Assembly (NCBI GenBank): GCA_009760855.2
Contig: WPIO01000084.1
Coordinates: 1,453,001 to 1,517,000 of the forward strand
Length of the DNA stretch: 64,000 bases
Origin: Cristatella mucedo
Taxonomy: Eukaryota > Bryozoa > Phylactolaemata > Cristatellidae
Direction: 5' to 3'
Program-made: the position numbers and the translations under genes
Notes under the pieces: generated by a model
Seen by the model: the letters and a program-made list of their open reading frames with translations, nothing else
Told to the model about the DNA's origin: nothing
The model's database searches: none
Shown: positions 1-36,460 of the stretch, piece by piece
Layout: the number at the start of each line of letters is the position of its first letter
How positions within the stretch are numbered: position 1 is the stretch's first letter

Positions 1-103
1 GAAGTGCTTGACTGCTGCAGACCTCTCTCTTGAAGAAGAAGAAAAGGAAGAAAAAAGGACAAGTTTGAGCATAGTTGGGGGTATTAGAGGCATGTTCTGA
101 GAA

Positions 104-202
104 GAGTTAAGGTTTATTTCAGTTGCATAACATCGTTGGCAACAGAAGCTGTTGCTCTGAAGGTCCTAGACTGTGGAACTCACTCCCACAATTTTTTCAC
201 AA

Positions 203-278
<76 letters not shown>

Positions 279-535
279 TGTGTCGACTATGGCACATCCT
301 TTCCAGCCGTCCTGGTTGGCTACATCCATTCTGCTAATTACCTCATCTGCCCTCCTGACTCAGCTATGCTTCTTACTTTCTCTTTTTTCGTGAGATTAAG
401 TCTGTTGGCTACCGAAGGTTTCTTAGGCTTTGAATGCACCATCGGAAGCACTCCAGCCCATTACCCAGACAATCTTTGTGACTTTGTGGAGCTACAGATA
501 GAGATGTGTTACATTGTAAAAGTTCAGTAAGACCC
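104..535 (+). mobile_element. LINE family L, 3' fragment
   Basis: Shares CTGAAGGTCCTAGACTGTGGAACT-type sequence (key string GGTCCTAG-CTGTGGAACT), the Ser/Pro-rich end and the GACTTTGTGGAGCTACAG tail with 50560-50890 and 11930-12240. These are C-terminal remnants of a CR1/L2-like ORF2 (LWNSLP motif). A CT/GT microsatellite has expanded inside it. Confidence 0.65.
205..283 (+). repeat. (CT)n(GT)n microsatellite
   Basis: About 28 CT units followed by about 11 GT units, inside a LINE fragment. Confidence 0.97.
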
Positions 536-884
536 TCGCAATCGTTGCCAGCAATTACTTTAAAAAATACTGTGCAGTGTGTGTGATTGCTACCTTAAAA
601 AATACTGCCCTGCGTAATGGCTCACCAGTGGTTCTGAATAAGATAAGCCGAACATTCAATAACGCTTACATGGATGCCAATTGCTGTCCCCTCTCACTTG
701 CAAAGCTGTAGCTCACACAGCATGCATTAGTATGGTAGATCCATGATATCGTACTTGTATAATGGGAATGTTGATCCACAGCATTGACTAATTTCACGGG
801 TACTTTTAATGTCAAGTGTTCCATGTCTTGAAAGCTCATTACAAAGTTCTATGCATGTAGAAAGATTTTGCATATATAGATGAT

Positions 885-1440
885 GCATATTGAGATTCTA
901 CTTTGTTTGCCCGTGTATATCTACCAGCACATCTCCTGATGCCTCTTTCTGGAATCTGGGTGTCCTCTTCCAAAATTATTTGTCACCTAATGAGCACATC
1001 AGCTCTCCATTCAAGTCTGCCTACTTTCGAATAGTTAGCATTGCAAAAATTCAGGATCTCTGGGATAAAGACACCATGGTTAAACTTGCGATGCATTCGT
1101 GAGATCCCGTCTAGACCCCTGCTTTAACTCATTACCTGTATTTCTTCCTGGCCATACAATAAGATGTTTAACAGTTGTTACAAAACTCGGGCAGCTAGAC
1201 TTGTCTGTTGTGAACGTCGAAACTGTCACATTACACCATTTCCGCCGACCGGCACTGGCTACCCGTCAAGCAAGCTTAAAGGTTCAGTCATTCACCTTTA
1301 AGCCCTCTTGCATTCCTGTCCGAAATACTTCTTAATCGGGCTTGGCATCGTACCTGCTGCTCTTTTGGCTCAAGCTGTGTAGCTGTGGGCATTAACTACT
1401 TTACATCTGTCGGAGACAGTGCCTTAAATAGATAAAATAT
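885..1440 (+). mobile_element. LINE family K fragment (reverse-transcriptase C-terminus)
   Basis: The translation has ISTSTSPDASFWNLGVLFQN, then HISSPFKSAYF, matching the minus-strand copy at 61692-61994 (SARNVGVLFHSDLSFDNHIS, STVKSAYF). Past about 1100 the frame is broken, though the HHF-RPALATRQ and FKPSCIPVRNTS pieces persist. Degenerate. Confidence 0.65.
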
Positions 1441-1605
1441 TAACCGATTCAAAGCCTCATGTATGTAGTAGCAGAAGAACCTTGATGGCTGTAACCACCA
1501 CTTGCAGTGGGCAACAAAGGATCTCCCACTGCAGGACTCGAACCCACGACCTGGGTCGGGTAAGAGCAAGCACCTTGCCTCTGGGCTAAGATCTAGGGGC
1601 CTTTA
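1436..1605 (-). mobile_element. SINE family B
   Basis: The minus strand has the B-box GTGGGTTCGAGTCCTGCAG, then a GATCCTTTGTTGCCCACTGC body and an AAGGTTCTTCTGCTACTACA tail. This is the same layout as the fullest copy at 54465-54640. Confidence 0.7.
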
Positions 1606-2496
1606 GTTACTATGCTGGGAACTCGCTATTGACTTACGTCATGCCTTCAGCTAATATGACATTCAAAAAAAAGCTGGAAACCTACCAGTTCCATGTAGCC
1701 CTTGATCTGTGTGAATTGTCTTGGGTGTAGTTGTGCAGTATGAAATTGTGTATGTCGTGCCTAATGGCAACATGCTTTTATACATCCCTCCAGTGGACTT
1801 GTCTTTTTTCCTGTGTGCTTTGCTTACCTAGGCATGATTTAGTGTTACTAATAGGGATCATACTAATCAACAGCCACGAGTCTTTTGCCTGCATACTTGT
1901 CTTAGCATGATAGCTGTGTGCTTTTCATGTTTGTCTGATCAGGCTACCTTGCTTATAATTGACCGCTAGTTATTACGTCTCTTGCAGAGTTGCAAAGTGT
2001 GTGAATAGATAATAAGTTATCTTATTTCATAACGAAATATAAATAATTAATCAAATTCTATTGTATATGTACCTATATAATTTTGAACGGTTTCACAAGT
2101 TACTAACCTCATGATTACGTTGGGCACTTTGCGGTATTTATAGCAATACTATGATGGTACATCTATTACGAGTGTCGTATAAAAAATATCAGAGTTGGGA
2201 AGAGATATTTGCACAGGAAGCTACACTGTGTGTGGACTCTCATGGTTGAAAGTGAACATTGAATTGCTCCTTTAATTTATAAGACAGTGATGATAAGGCT
2301 TTTGATCAGCACGTAATTTAAATATTTATATAGGTGCTGTTGAGATAATCTATCAGTGTAGTGTCTGTATTCTTTTATTGATTGTTCAGGAATATTCAAA
2401 ACAAGTCTTCATTCAAGTATCTTGGACGTCTTAAATATTTTTAAATTTATTTTACCTTATTTTTCTTTAATTTTTTTCGGGTACATGCTAGAATGT

Positions 2497-2565
<69 letters not shown>
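2497..2565 (+). repeat. (AC)n microsatellite
   Basis: About 34 uninterrupted AC units. Confidence 0.98.
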
Positions 2566-2568
<3 letters not shown>

Positions 2569-2574
2569 GCAGAA

Positions 2575-2609
2575 GAATTCAGAGGCCACTTAAAATGGCC
2601 TCTGAATTC
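2575..2609. repeat. Perfect palindrome, 14-bp arms, 7-nt loop
   Basis: GAATTCAGAGGCCA, loop CTTAAAA, TGGCCTCTGAATTC. It lies 9 bp after the (AC)n run. Confidence 0.95.
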
Positions 2610-3354
2610 CAAAAGTCTCGATTCTGGTAAACGTTACTACAACCTGCTCTAATCATCCACAGCCTATGCGATAAGCTTACATAACACGTAAGCAAAGTTG
2701 TAATGCAGGTATATTAATTTTTAGTGCTAATATGAAGTTACATCACCACGATAAGCAATAATCTATCTGAGTAGCTGCTGCATAGAGCAAACTAAGCCTC
2801 CTCAAACAAATGTTCTTATCGCTTTCCAAACATTTTGAAAACTTGAGAAAAGCGAGTCTTTAGATGGGATACGACCGACCTGAGCTCCGAGCCTTCTTTT
2901 TAATTTACTCCAGAGACACTATTTGGAATTTAGATCTGAAGATTGTCTAGTAGGCCTTGCTGTCAGCATAATGACCCCAAACTAAATTCCACAGTAAGGC
3001 GTATACACTTTTGAACACACTTAGCCACATACTTAGGCTCATGGCCCTGTTTGAGAAGAAAACTATCTCCACGATGGGTCATTAAACTCGGTACTGCACA
3101 GTTTTTGGGTAGTTTTAAATTAACTGCTTACGTTAGGATGCCAGATTTTATCATAGAAGCAGCTTCAGACCATGACCCCTTTGCCGACGAATTTCACGGA
3201 GGCAGTTATCATTTAAACCTTCATTGGAACAACGGAGCACATACAGCATACACTTTCAGTTACCGAAATAGCGAATTTATTCTTATTGCCCCATTCGATT
3301 GTGCTCCAGTCTTCGTAGGTCCAGTGCTCTCTTGCCATAGTAATGTAATTTAAT

Positions 3355-3600
3355 GTTTATTTGTTTGTAACCCCATGAAGCCACAAAGACCAAGTAAGTG
3401 TGCTATGCAGGAGAGTTTTCTATAGCAGACTCGAAGTATAAGCGTTTTTTAGTACGCATCGCCCACTCTAAGCGAGCTACTTTCTGCATGCCGCACAAAA
3501 GTAGCTCGTTGTTTTCGTTCCGGACGAACGTACTTTGCTCCGTAAATTCGCTGCCTAATCGTATCCCACCCAACCAGCTAGCTTCTCAGTAACAGCCTGA
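3355..3600 (-). mobile_element. LINE family L, 3' fragment
   Basis: Shares CCACAAAGACCAAGT...GCAGGAGAGTTTTCTATAGC and GTACGCATCGCC with 24866-25245 and 41186-41403 (all minus). Strongly diverged after 3480. Confidence 0.5.
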
Positions 3601-4204
3601 AGGCTTTGAGAAGGAGCCCTTATTGAGGTGAATAAATGCATAAAGCTTCACTCTTTGTCAGTGTCTGAGGGGGTTAAGTGACATGCGGGTGGCCGGATCT
3701 GTGAGCATTACCAATAATACTGATCGAAGCTATCTTCTTCAGGTTTTACCTCAGAGAAGTCTTAGCAGTTGCAACGTTACCAAGTCCTGTTTGTGGAAAA
3801 GTAAACGTGTGGCCATTCGGAAAGGCAGCTAACTAGATGGTCTTAGCCATGCCGATTGGTGATAGCATGAGGCTAGGAAATTAGTATAGCCAGCGCACCA
3901 TGCAGTCATTTTCAAAGTGCTGTAAAATGGTGGAATCCTACTTTTTTGTTGAATTTTTGGGGTCGAAGATGCTTTCTATCTTAGTTTTTAATTATATACA
4001 CTGGTTTATGAAAAACGCCACCGTGAAAGGCACTATATTAATTGGTGATGGTGAGCTCGTTCGTTCGTTCTATGTGCTTTGGTAGAATGCTTAAACCGTC
4101 GAATGCATGATACTCCTCATAAACTAGAGGTCGCCGATACTTCTTCGCTCGAGTGTGTGTGTGTTTTTCATAATTTCCAAGAAATTCATGTCTGTCTAAG
4201 GCAT

Positions 4205-4378
4205 CTTAAATAACCTATAAAAAGAAAGTTAGCTGATTCAACACCTTCATAATTTATGTTACTGCAGTAGAGCCTTAACGGCTAGACCTGGGCCAAACGG
4301 AATTTTGCCTCGAGTGAGGATTGCTCCCGAAGTCTCCGGCTTACCGGTTCAGTGCTCTACCGATTGAGCTATTGAGAC
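4205..4378 (-). mobile_element. tRNA-headed SINE (type C head, type B tail)
   Basis: Read on the minus strand, it starts with TAGCTCAATCGGTAGAGCA, a textbook tRNA D-arm/A-box, followed by a degraded B-box region (CTTCGGGAGCAATCC). It ends in the tail of SINE-B (GGCTCTACTGCAGTAAC, then GTTGAATCAGCTAAC). The anticodon arm is not foldable with confidence, so this is a SINE, not a tRNA gene. Confidence 0.6.
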
Positions 4379-4386
4379 CACTAACC
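4379..4386. repeat. 8-bp target site duplication, left
   Basis: CACTAACC, identical to 4793-4800, bounding the hAT element. Confidence 0.8.
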
Positions 4387-4792
4387 CCAAGGTCGGCAAA
4401 CTCCGGCCTTTAGGTTTTATATGGCCTAGCTAGTACTCCAGTCCTGCCTAACGCCCCCTAGTTATTTATTATTGGGTCCGGCCTAATTTCGTCGTCACGG
4501 TTTTATTCCCATTCATTACTGCTGGTTGCAGCTCAATATGTCTGTGGCCTGTGTTTATTTGTAGAATTAATATCAGGCGCTTGTATGAAACCGAAGTGGC
4601 TGCCGGGGAGGGATGATAAATGTCTACCCCTGTAATTCCCATTTGCATTTTTGTGCGTCTGTTGCTACTGTTTATTCGTCTGGCCACGCTCCCTCTGGAC
4701 AGCCCTGTGGAGTGGGCGTGGTTTCTTCTGGCCCAGTGTGCCTTCTTGACCTCCTGAATGGCCTGGTAGTCCGAAAAGTTTGCCGACCCCTG
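4387..4792. mobile_element. hAT-type non-autonomous transposon (MITE), 406 bp, with 8-bp TSD
   Basis: The right end reads, on the minus strand, CAGGGGTCGGCAAACTTTTC, and the left end reads CCAAGGTCGGCAAACTCCGG, giving imperfect terminal inverted repeats of about 16 bp. The element is flanked by the 8-bp direct repeat CACTAACC (4379-4386 and 4793-4800). CAGGGGT(C/G)GGCAAACT termini plus 8-bp duplications are the hallmark of hAT (Charlie/Zaphod-like) elements. There is no transposase coding inside, so it is non-autonomous. It sits directly upstream of the head of the SINE at 4205-4378. Confidence 0.82.
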
Positions 4793-4800
4793 CACTAACC
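4793..4800. repeat. 8-bp target site duplication, right
   Basis: CACTAACC, identical to 4379-4386. Confidence 0.8.
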
Positions 4801-5825
4801 TATAGCATTAAAGGAGCAAGTAGCTCAGATCACAGCTGCACCAATCGCACGTGGTGAGCTTGATCACCCTCAGGCTGATTATTACATGGTCTGTATGGCC
4901 TGTGTAGGAGCAGCTGTTCGAGTCACCCTGCTTACAGGAAGCTAGAGCTCACCGGGCCCTGCTGGATCGCCAAACTGTAAACACTATGGGTGCGTGCCGT
5001 GGTAGAACTGGTCAGTCTATCGTACCACTATGAGCCACACACACACAAAAGTGTAAGCTCAGACCTGTCACCACTTGACCAGCATTGCTTACTTGCTAAC
5101 TGCTCAGTTCTTATACCTGTAGAGGTTGTACGTTGAATTGCAGCACCTAAATCTGTATCTTTTGGAGATGCATTCCCAAAAGTTGCCCGATCTCTCGAAA
5201 CCGATCCGTGCTAAAAACTGAGCTCTATCTCATTAGCTGGCCTACACTGGCTGCCAGTTGGTGAGGCTTTAGCTTTTACTGTGGGTTCGACGATTGAGCC
5301 TTCCATACTTGGTGGGGAAATGACATCGTTTTCTTATTGCCGCTAAATTTTCGAGCCTTGCTGGAAATTCTGCTCACCCCAACGGCTTGTAGTTTTGCTG
5401 CAATGGCAGCTATCATGCCCTTCTGGAATGTTTGATGGTGATAGAGCAATGAGTCCATGCACTGGCAACTTTCGATGTCTGTATGGATCGTTTTAATTTT
5501 CTGTCTGTGGAATGCGTTTTTTTTGCTTTCTGAATCATCGGAGTCTATGCCGATGCTTTTGAAGCCAACTTTGAATTTGGCATGTTTTTGTTGGAAGACC
5601 CTCTTCGGCTTCTGCCCAAGCAGAGAATTTTTTTTTCAAGACACTTGCATTGCTTCTATGATCTCCCTTTTAACAATGAGGCTCCTGCATACCGATCTCC
5701 TTCATACCAACTCATACACTACTTCTCCATGTGCAGATACTTCATATCTGCATGTCGAACGCACACTCCCTGTCCATGCCAGTATTCTCAGTCAAGGCTA
5801 GGTGTAGGATACTATAGTGCATGCC

Positions 5826-5990
5826 GTCTTTTGAGTCTTAGCCCAGTGGTAAGTCGCAAGCTCTTCACGACCCAGGTCATGGGCTCGAGTCCTGCACTAG
5901 GGGATCCCGTATTCCCCACTGCAACGATGGTGCTAGTCATTAAGGCTCTTCTACTTCTACATAAATGAGGCTGTTGAAGCAGGTAACCTT
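5826..5990 (+). mobile_element. SINE family B
   Basis: TCTTAGCCCAGTGGTAAGTC head, B-box ATGGGCTCGAGTCCTGCAC, tail AAGGCTCTTCTACTTCTACA, then GAGGCTGTTGAAGCAGGTAA. Confidence 0.7.
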
Positions 5991-6424
5991 TAATTTACTT
6001 AACTTATAACTTTTGTAACTTCTGGCAAGTGAGCTTGTTGCCGGCTTGCTGTGCAAGCGTGATTACACAGGGCTGCTAATGGACATTGCCAACTATTCCT
6101 TAATCATACTCTTGCTATACCAACCACAGAGAACAGCTACTGCTGCATCACCGTCAATTCACAACGAGCAGTTTCTTCGCAACTGCACTATTTCCGTTCA
6201 AATGCCTCATCTTGTGAGTCTGTGATCTATCCTTGACCTTTTACATGCCTACTATTCATTTCTTGCCCGAGATTCGGAATGTTCTACATAACACGGGCAA
6301 GCTGCATTCTTCCTTCAGTCACAATCAATGGGAGCCAGCTACTCCTCGGTTGCGATTTATCCGATGCCTGCGCAGCTGTCAGCTCAATAGATGTATGTGT
6401 GAAGGATGAAATATATAATTATGT

Positions 6425-6538
6425 AAAATAAAATATAATTCATTTGTATAATGCCCTAAATATCATGCCCTAAAAGAACTTAATCTCTGCCCGGCACTTC
6501 GCATGTGCCGAAGGGCTCGAGCCCACGACCTGTGTCTT
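6425..6538 (-). mobile_element. SINE family A
   Basis: On the minus strand, GTCGTGGGCTCGAGCCCTTC (B-box) is followed by the shared 3' module (GAGATTAAGTTCTTTTAGGG) and ATACAAATGAATTAT. The head is lost. Confidence 0.6.
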
Positions 6539-6645
6539 CAATTGCATTTCACTTTGCAGCAAATGTAAAGCGCCTAGGAAGAGATTGAGTTCTCTGAGGG
6601 CGCTTTATCAAGTGCATTATTATTATTATTATTATTCAAAAGCGA
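6539..6645 (+). mobile_element. Shared LINE-K/SINE-A 3' tail with (ATT)n
   Basis: AAATGTAAAGCGCCTAGG, then GAGATTGAGTTCTCTGAGGG, CGCTTTATCAAGTGC and seven ATT units. It abuts the minus-strand SINE just upstream, so the two tails are inverted. Confidence 0.6.
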
Positions 6646-7029
6646 TCGCCTTACTCCTGGACCAAACCATTGCAGTTTCTTCTACTCTTCATCTCAACTC
6701 GAGGCCTACGTTCCAGGCTAGGGAGCTTATTATGCTGTTACCTGCATAATAAGCAAGCCCCTTTACACATGCCCAAGCCGTTCGCATGGCTAAACATTAT
6801 ATTCTTGTCTTAATCTTAATATATACCAAGCTTAGCTATTAATCAACGTTCGTGATCGTGTTAAGGTTATACAGATTATCAGAGATAGCTACATAGACTA
6901 CAAAAGTATGTTATCTCATTATCCTTAATATCCATGATTTTTCAGACTAGTGCTTTGATTAAAAACTATGGCCTTTTGAAAACAGCTACATCTGTGAATG
7001 ACTGGGAAACCTCAGGCTTAAATAGATTA

Positions 7030-7170
7030 TAAATATAATTCATTTGTATAGCACCCTAAGATTGTATCTCCATTCAGGCGCTTCACATATGCCACGGGGC
7101 TCAAGTCCACGACCTCGGCCAGACCTTGGTTCCCGGGGCGAGTACCTTAAACACTGAGCCAAACGAGTTC
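7030..7170 (-). mobile_element. SINE family A, nearly full
   Basis: On the minus strand: head GTTTGGCTCAGTGTTTAAGG, B-box GAGGTCGTGGACTTGAGCCC, then the shared 3' module and ATACAAATGAATTATATTT. Confidence 0.7.
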
Positions 7171-8593
7171 AGAACATATTATAATGTGGCTCGCTGGTCT
7201 TAAGCAGCAGAGATCCTAAGATAAAATGTATGCAAACAAGAGCCCGGGTGTGGCCGAATCATCAATAGTACTAAGAAACCGAGAGGGGTATCGTCTCGCA
7301 TTGAGAGAGCCACCAATGTTGTCCTCTACGCATTTTCGTCTTCGAGAGAAGATTTCACTACCTCTGTCACAAGAGGCAAAAGCCCAACTGACACCCGTTT
7401 CGACAAATACAGGCAGCCGTGCCAAACGATTGGCGACCAGCCGTAGGTAACCTAATCTCTCGCCCGGTGTAACTTCTGCATTTGCACGTCACATGTTTAC
7501 TCTGCAGAAAAGCTAAACGCAGCCTGACTGCATATGATGCCGCAGCCTTCAAACTCTCTTTTTTGAATTCTAATGAATGCACAATGAATCCCTACCCTTT
7601 GACCTTTGTGCTGACATTTTTGCAGCAGCCTCATTTGTGCCGGTTATTAATTAGCTTTTAAGAGATTATAATTTGATTCAGTGCTAGCTGCTCCGGCTGC
7701 TTTGCGATATTCGACAGAAGCCCTCCCTCCGGCCAGGTCCAAGCTGCAGCCCGATAGGTTGCCGCTGCTTGGGCCTCACGTGTATGTGTGCTTGAGTGTG
7801 ACTGCACGATCAGTGTTGGTTAAGCCCCTGGGGTCAAAGGTCAGCCAGTTCTCATTAAGGTTTCTTTCTAGTCTTGTCAACGATCTCTCCGGCATGCATG
7901 TGCCTGCCACAGTGTGCAGGCCATCTCTCTGCCAGTTGCCTGCGATCTTGTCCCTGCCGACTGTACAATCCGCGATGTGGCACATCTAGCTGTGAACCGC
8001 TGTTGCAAGCTCGTACTCGATAGAGAGGCTGTCGCTAGTATGGCTGATGCACACGGGCAGAAGCCGGCACTGTGCCATGTTCGAATGACGAGAGTCAGTG
8101 AAGAACTCAGCTGCCTCACTAAGGAACTGCAAAGGTGTGCTATCGAGGCGCAGCAGCCCAGACGAGTGTATGAGCACTTGGCTTTACCAAAAGAGATAAA
8201 CTCGTCTGGGCATGCGCAAAACGTGGGAGTTAAAAATTTTGTGAGTCATGCTTTCTCTATTTTTTGTCGATACATCTGTTTCCCTTTGTTTTTGCCTGCA
8301 TTTTTGGTCTTAATCTTCATCTACTGCTCAGTTGCACGGCCAAGTCTGACGTCTGAGCTCCACGCGAGCCGCATATGACCAGAATATGTTTGCATAGCGT
8401 TGCCGTGGAATGAATGCAAGCTAGGGTGCTCGCGTTTTCGCTCCTCTTTCTTGTGTCCCACACTTGTCATGATTCGGTTTGGAGGAGCTAGTATGTCGAA
8501 GGGTTTACTGCATGCTGACAGTTTGGAAGCAGAGTTTAAACCAAGCATAAGAAATTATAACAGAGAATGCCGTGCGAGGATTCGTGCTCTTAG

Positions 8594-8696
8594 CAGAGGG
8601 AGAGAGAGAAAGGGAGAGAGATAGAGAGGGAGAGAGACAGAGAGTGGGAGATAGAAAGGGAGAGAGAGAGAGAGTGGGAGAGGGAGACAGAGAGGA

Positions 8697-8787
<91 letters not shown>
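8594..8787 (+). repeat. (GA)n tract with GGGA interruptions
   Basis: A purine-only run of about 190 bp, pure GA from about 8700 on. The long Ser/Leu or Arg/Glu open frames over it are artefacts. Confidence 0.97.
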
Positions 8788-8841
8788 CAGTATAGAGCAG
8801 CACTGCAAAACTTCAGGAACCCATCATATGCATAGTTTAAC

Positions 8842-8842
<1 letters not shown>

Positions 8843-8888
<46 letters not shown>
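8843..8888 (+). repeat. (GT)n microsatellite
   Basis: About 22 GT units, 55 bp after the GA tract. Confidence 0.97.
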
Positions 8889-8890
<2 letters not shown>

Positions 8891-9282
8891 CGCACATGTG
8901 TGCACGCGCACGTGCGAGTGCACGCCGGAGTGTGTGGGGAACCCGAAGCAGTTGGCATTGGTTATGAGTGGCTGGGCATTTCCAGTCTGCCCCTTGACTG
9001 AAATGGTTGTATACTGCTGTTTGCTTCGTGGATATCGGGACGTACGTCAGGGCTAGGTAGTGCCTGACAATATCAGGCAAGCATTAGAGACTTAGCAATC
9101 GAAACGCAAAGAAAGATAACCGGGACGACCAAAGGTGCTTTGAGATTATAAATTAGTTCTTGCTTTCAACGGCGTAGCAGAGGCAGTCGTCCCGAAGTGC
9201 TTGCCAGTTCTGAGTAATTTCGATGTGCCGATCTACTAGGAGCCTTGCCTGTCAAAAAGAGCTTGCTGTATGCGCATCGTAG

Positions 9283-34834
<25,552 letters not shown>

Positions 34835-34896
34835 GCTGACCTACGGCCGGACGAGGCAGCTTGGCCGCCGAGCGAGCTGCACGTGCCCGACGGGTG

Positions 34897-34948
34897 GGCA
34901 AGCAGTGCACTTCGTTATCTAAGATCTTTCTCGTGTACCTATTTTTTA
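34897..34948 (+). repeat. 52-bp perfect direct repeat, copy 1
   Basis: Begins GGCAAGCAGTGCAC and ends CTATTTTTTA, 63 nt after the formin stop. It is identical to 36260-36311, about 1.36 kb downstream. The flanks differ on both sides. Confidence 0.95.
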
Positions 34949-36259
34949 CGTACACCTGTCGTCGGCGCCTGTCGTCGACGCCGGCTGCTTGGGTGTTATC
35001 GACTTCCGGTCACGGCCAGACTGTCACCGCTAGTGAGCCATGAGCAGCGCTTTCCCGCTTCCCGAAGGGAAGCGCTACGACGACGGCGCCGCCGCCTAAC
35101 TGCCTTGCTGCAGCCGTGGCGATCGGGACGATGAGCAATTGGTCGAGCGAGTGGGTCGCATGCGAAGAAGTAGCTCGAACACGAGCGGCCGCGGACGAAG
35201 AGATCGATGGACCGGCGGCTTTGTCTCCCCCTTTTTTTCTTCCTGCTGACGAACGCCTCGTGCAGCTTGTATGCCCTGCTCTCGGCATAAGAAGCACGGC
35301 AGAATGCCCGACCGACAGCCTCGTCGCCGACTTCCTGCCTCCCGCGTGCTGGATCATGCTACGAGCAGCGCCTGCAATTCAGGCCGGTGCCACACAACAG
35401 CCTTGCCCTTGCGAAAGGCCTGAGCCTTTCTCGACTCATGGCGTTGTGACCATGTGGTATTGGCTTGGCGGCTTAGTATCCACGTGAACCCCCACCCTAA
35501 TCAAAGTGATGATCTGTGAACAGTTGGTGCCGGTCCCGTGGCATCCTGCTGCTAGCTGGTCAACAATGGCTCTGACGTGCACCGGTCATTGGTGTTGTAA
35601 TGCTTGTCAGTGTCACGGCAAAAACGTGAAGCCCGGGCTGCCGGGCGATTCCTGGTAGTGGTCAGTGTGCCTGAGCAGCCATTCGTTTTGGTTAGACCGG
35701 CCTTGGTCGTAAATACTAAGTACTTTTTCCGGAGTGTGTTTACTGAGCTACCTTGTTTTGCAAGCCTGCCGTTCCCAGTGCACGACTGCCTGCCCTGCCC
35801 TCCCCCTGGTGAAGACATTCATATCTCTTAAGCCAGGCAGAGCCATCGGGTGACAGTACAGCTAGTACAGGAGCCAAGCTTTGGTGGCCCAGGTGGCAGT
35901 GTGGCTTTTCTTCGACCTGCTCCTGTCTGCCGTACTGCATGAGGTACTAGATTTTAGTGGAACCTTATGATGGAGAAGCCGGATGGCCAAAAATACCTAG
36001 TCGTCTGCCTCGTCGAATGAGCAAGCTTAATCAGTAGCTAGCTCGTGCAGCCAGCGGCTCTCCATGTGGGTAGCAGTTTTTTCCAATTTGGCTCTTGGGT
36101 CACCGATGACCGGCTAATCGAAGTGAACTGAGGCTGCTGGGATTGGTTGTAGCTGCTGTTGCGATTAGGGCAGCACCTCACTGAGTGGCTAGAGACTGGG
36201 CCTGACACGAATCAGCTATTTCCCTGGCTCAGATCGTGACCAGGAAGTGGGCTGCCGGT

Positions 36260-36311
36260 GGCAAGCAGTGCACTTCGTTATCTAAGATCTTTCTCGTGTA
36301 CCTATTTTTTA
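36260..36311 (+). repeat. 52-bp perfect direct repeat, copy 2
   Basis: Identical to 34897-34948. It lies 127 bp before the candidate poly(A) signal. No known mobile-element end is seen at its borders. Confidence 0.95.
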
Positions 36312-36437
36312 ATCGCTCAGCTGCCTTGTCTGTCGAGTTGAGCCGGACCTTTGGCCATTTGCTAACGAATATTCGACGTGCTGCACCTAGCAACTGTTCC
36401 CACCTCAGTCCATGTTGAGCTTGTGCAGCCGATTGTC

Positions 36438-36443
36438 AATAAA
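36438..36443 (+). promoter_or_regulatory. Candidate polyadenylation signal AATAAA
   Basis: First AATAAA hexamer downstream of the formin stop (TGTCAATAAATTTTTC). T-rich sequence follows at once. It is inferred to end the formin transcript. Confidence 0.4.
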
Positions 36444-36460
36444 TTTTTCACGTGCTGGCA

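Larger units (their letters stand above)
1..9282 (+). other. Upstream intron of DAAM (inferred), repeat-rich, no exon recognised
   Basis: Contains LINE fragments (104-535, 885-1440, 3355-3600), SINEs (1436-1605, 4205-4378, 5826-5990, 6425-6637, 7030-7170), a hAT MITE (4387-4792) and microsatellites. I searched for a Pro-rich FH1 or a lasso (F-x-W-x-K) exon and found none. 1606-2490 and 2610-3350 are AT-rich with nothing recognisable. 7180-8590 has open frames but no family I know. That it is intron follows from the missing 5' exons. Confidence 0.55.
34835..36460 (+). other. DAAM: Probable DAAM 3' UTR
   Basis: No recognisable coding follows the TAG. The first canonical AATAAA is at 36438, so a 3' UTR of about 1.6 kb is inferred. 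A perfect 52-bp segment at 34897-34948 recurs at 36260-36311, inside the same inferred UTR. I see no retroelement here. The true cleavage site cannot be read from sequence alone. Confidence 0.45.

Noticed and set aside
7990-8134. Possible DAAM coiled-coil exon (MTRVSEELSCLTKELQR wording, acceptor CACATCTAG, donor AAG|gtgtgc)
   Set aside because: It resembles the heptad helix before FH1 in general character, but no FH1/lasso exon lies between it and exon a, the phase would not connect, and the similarity is of low complexity.
8505-9080. Ser/Leu-rich minus-strand frame of 191 codons
   Set aside because: Produced by the (GA)n and (GT)n microsatellites.
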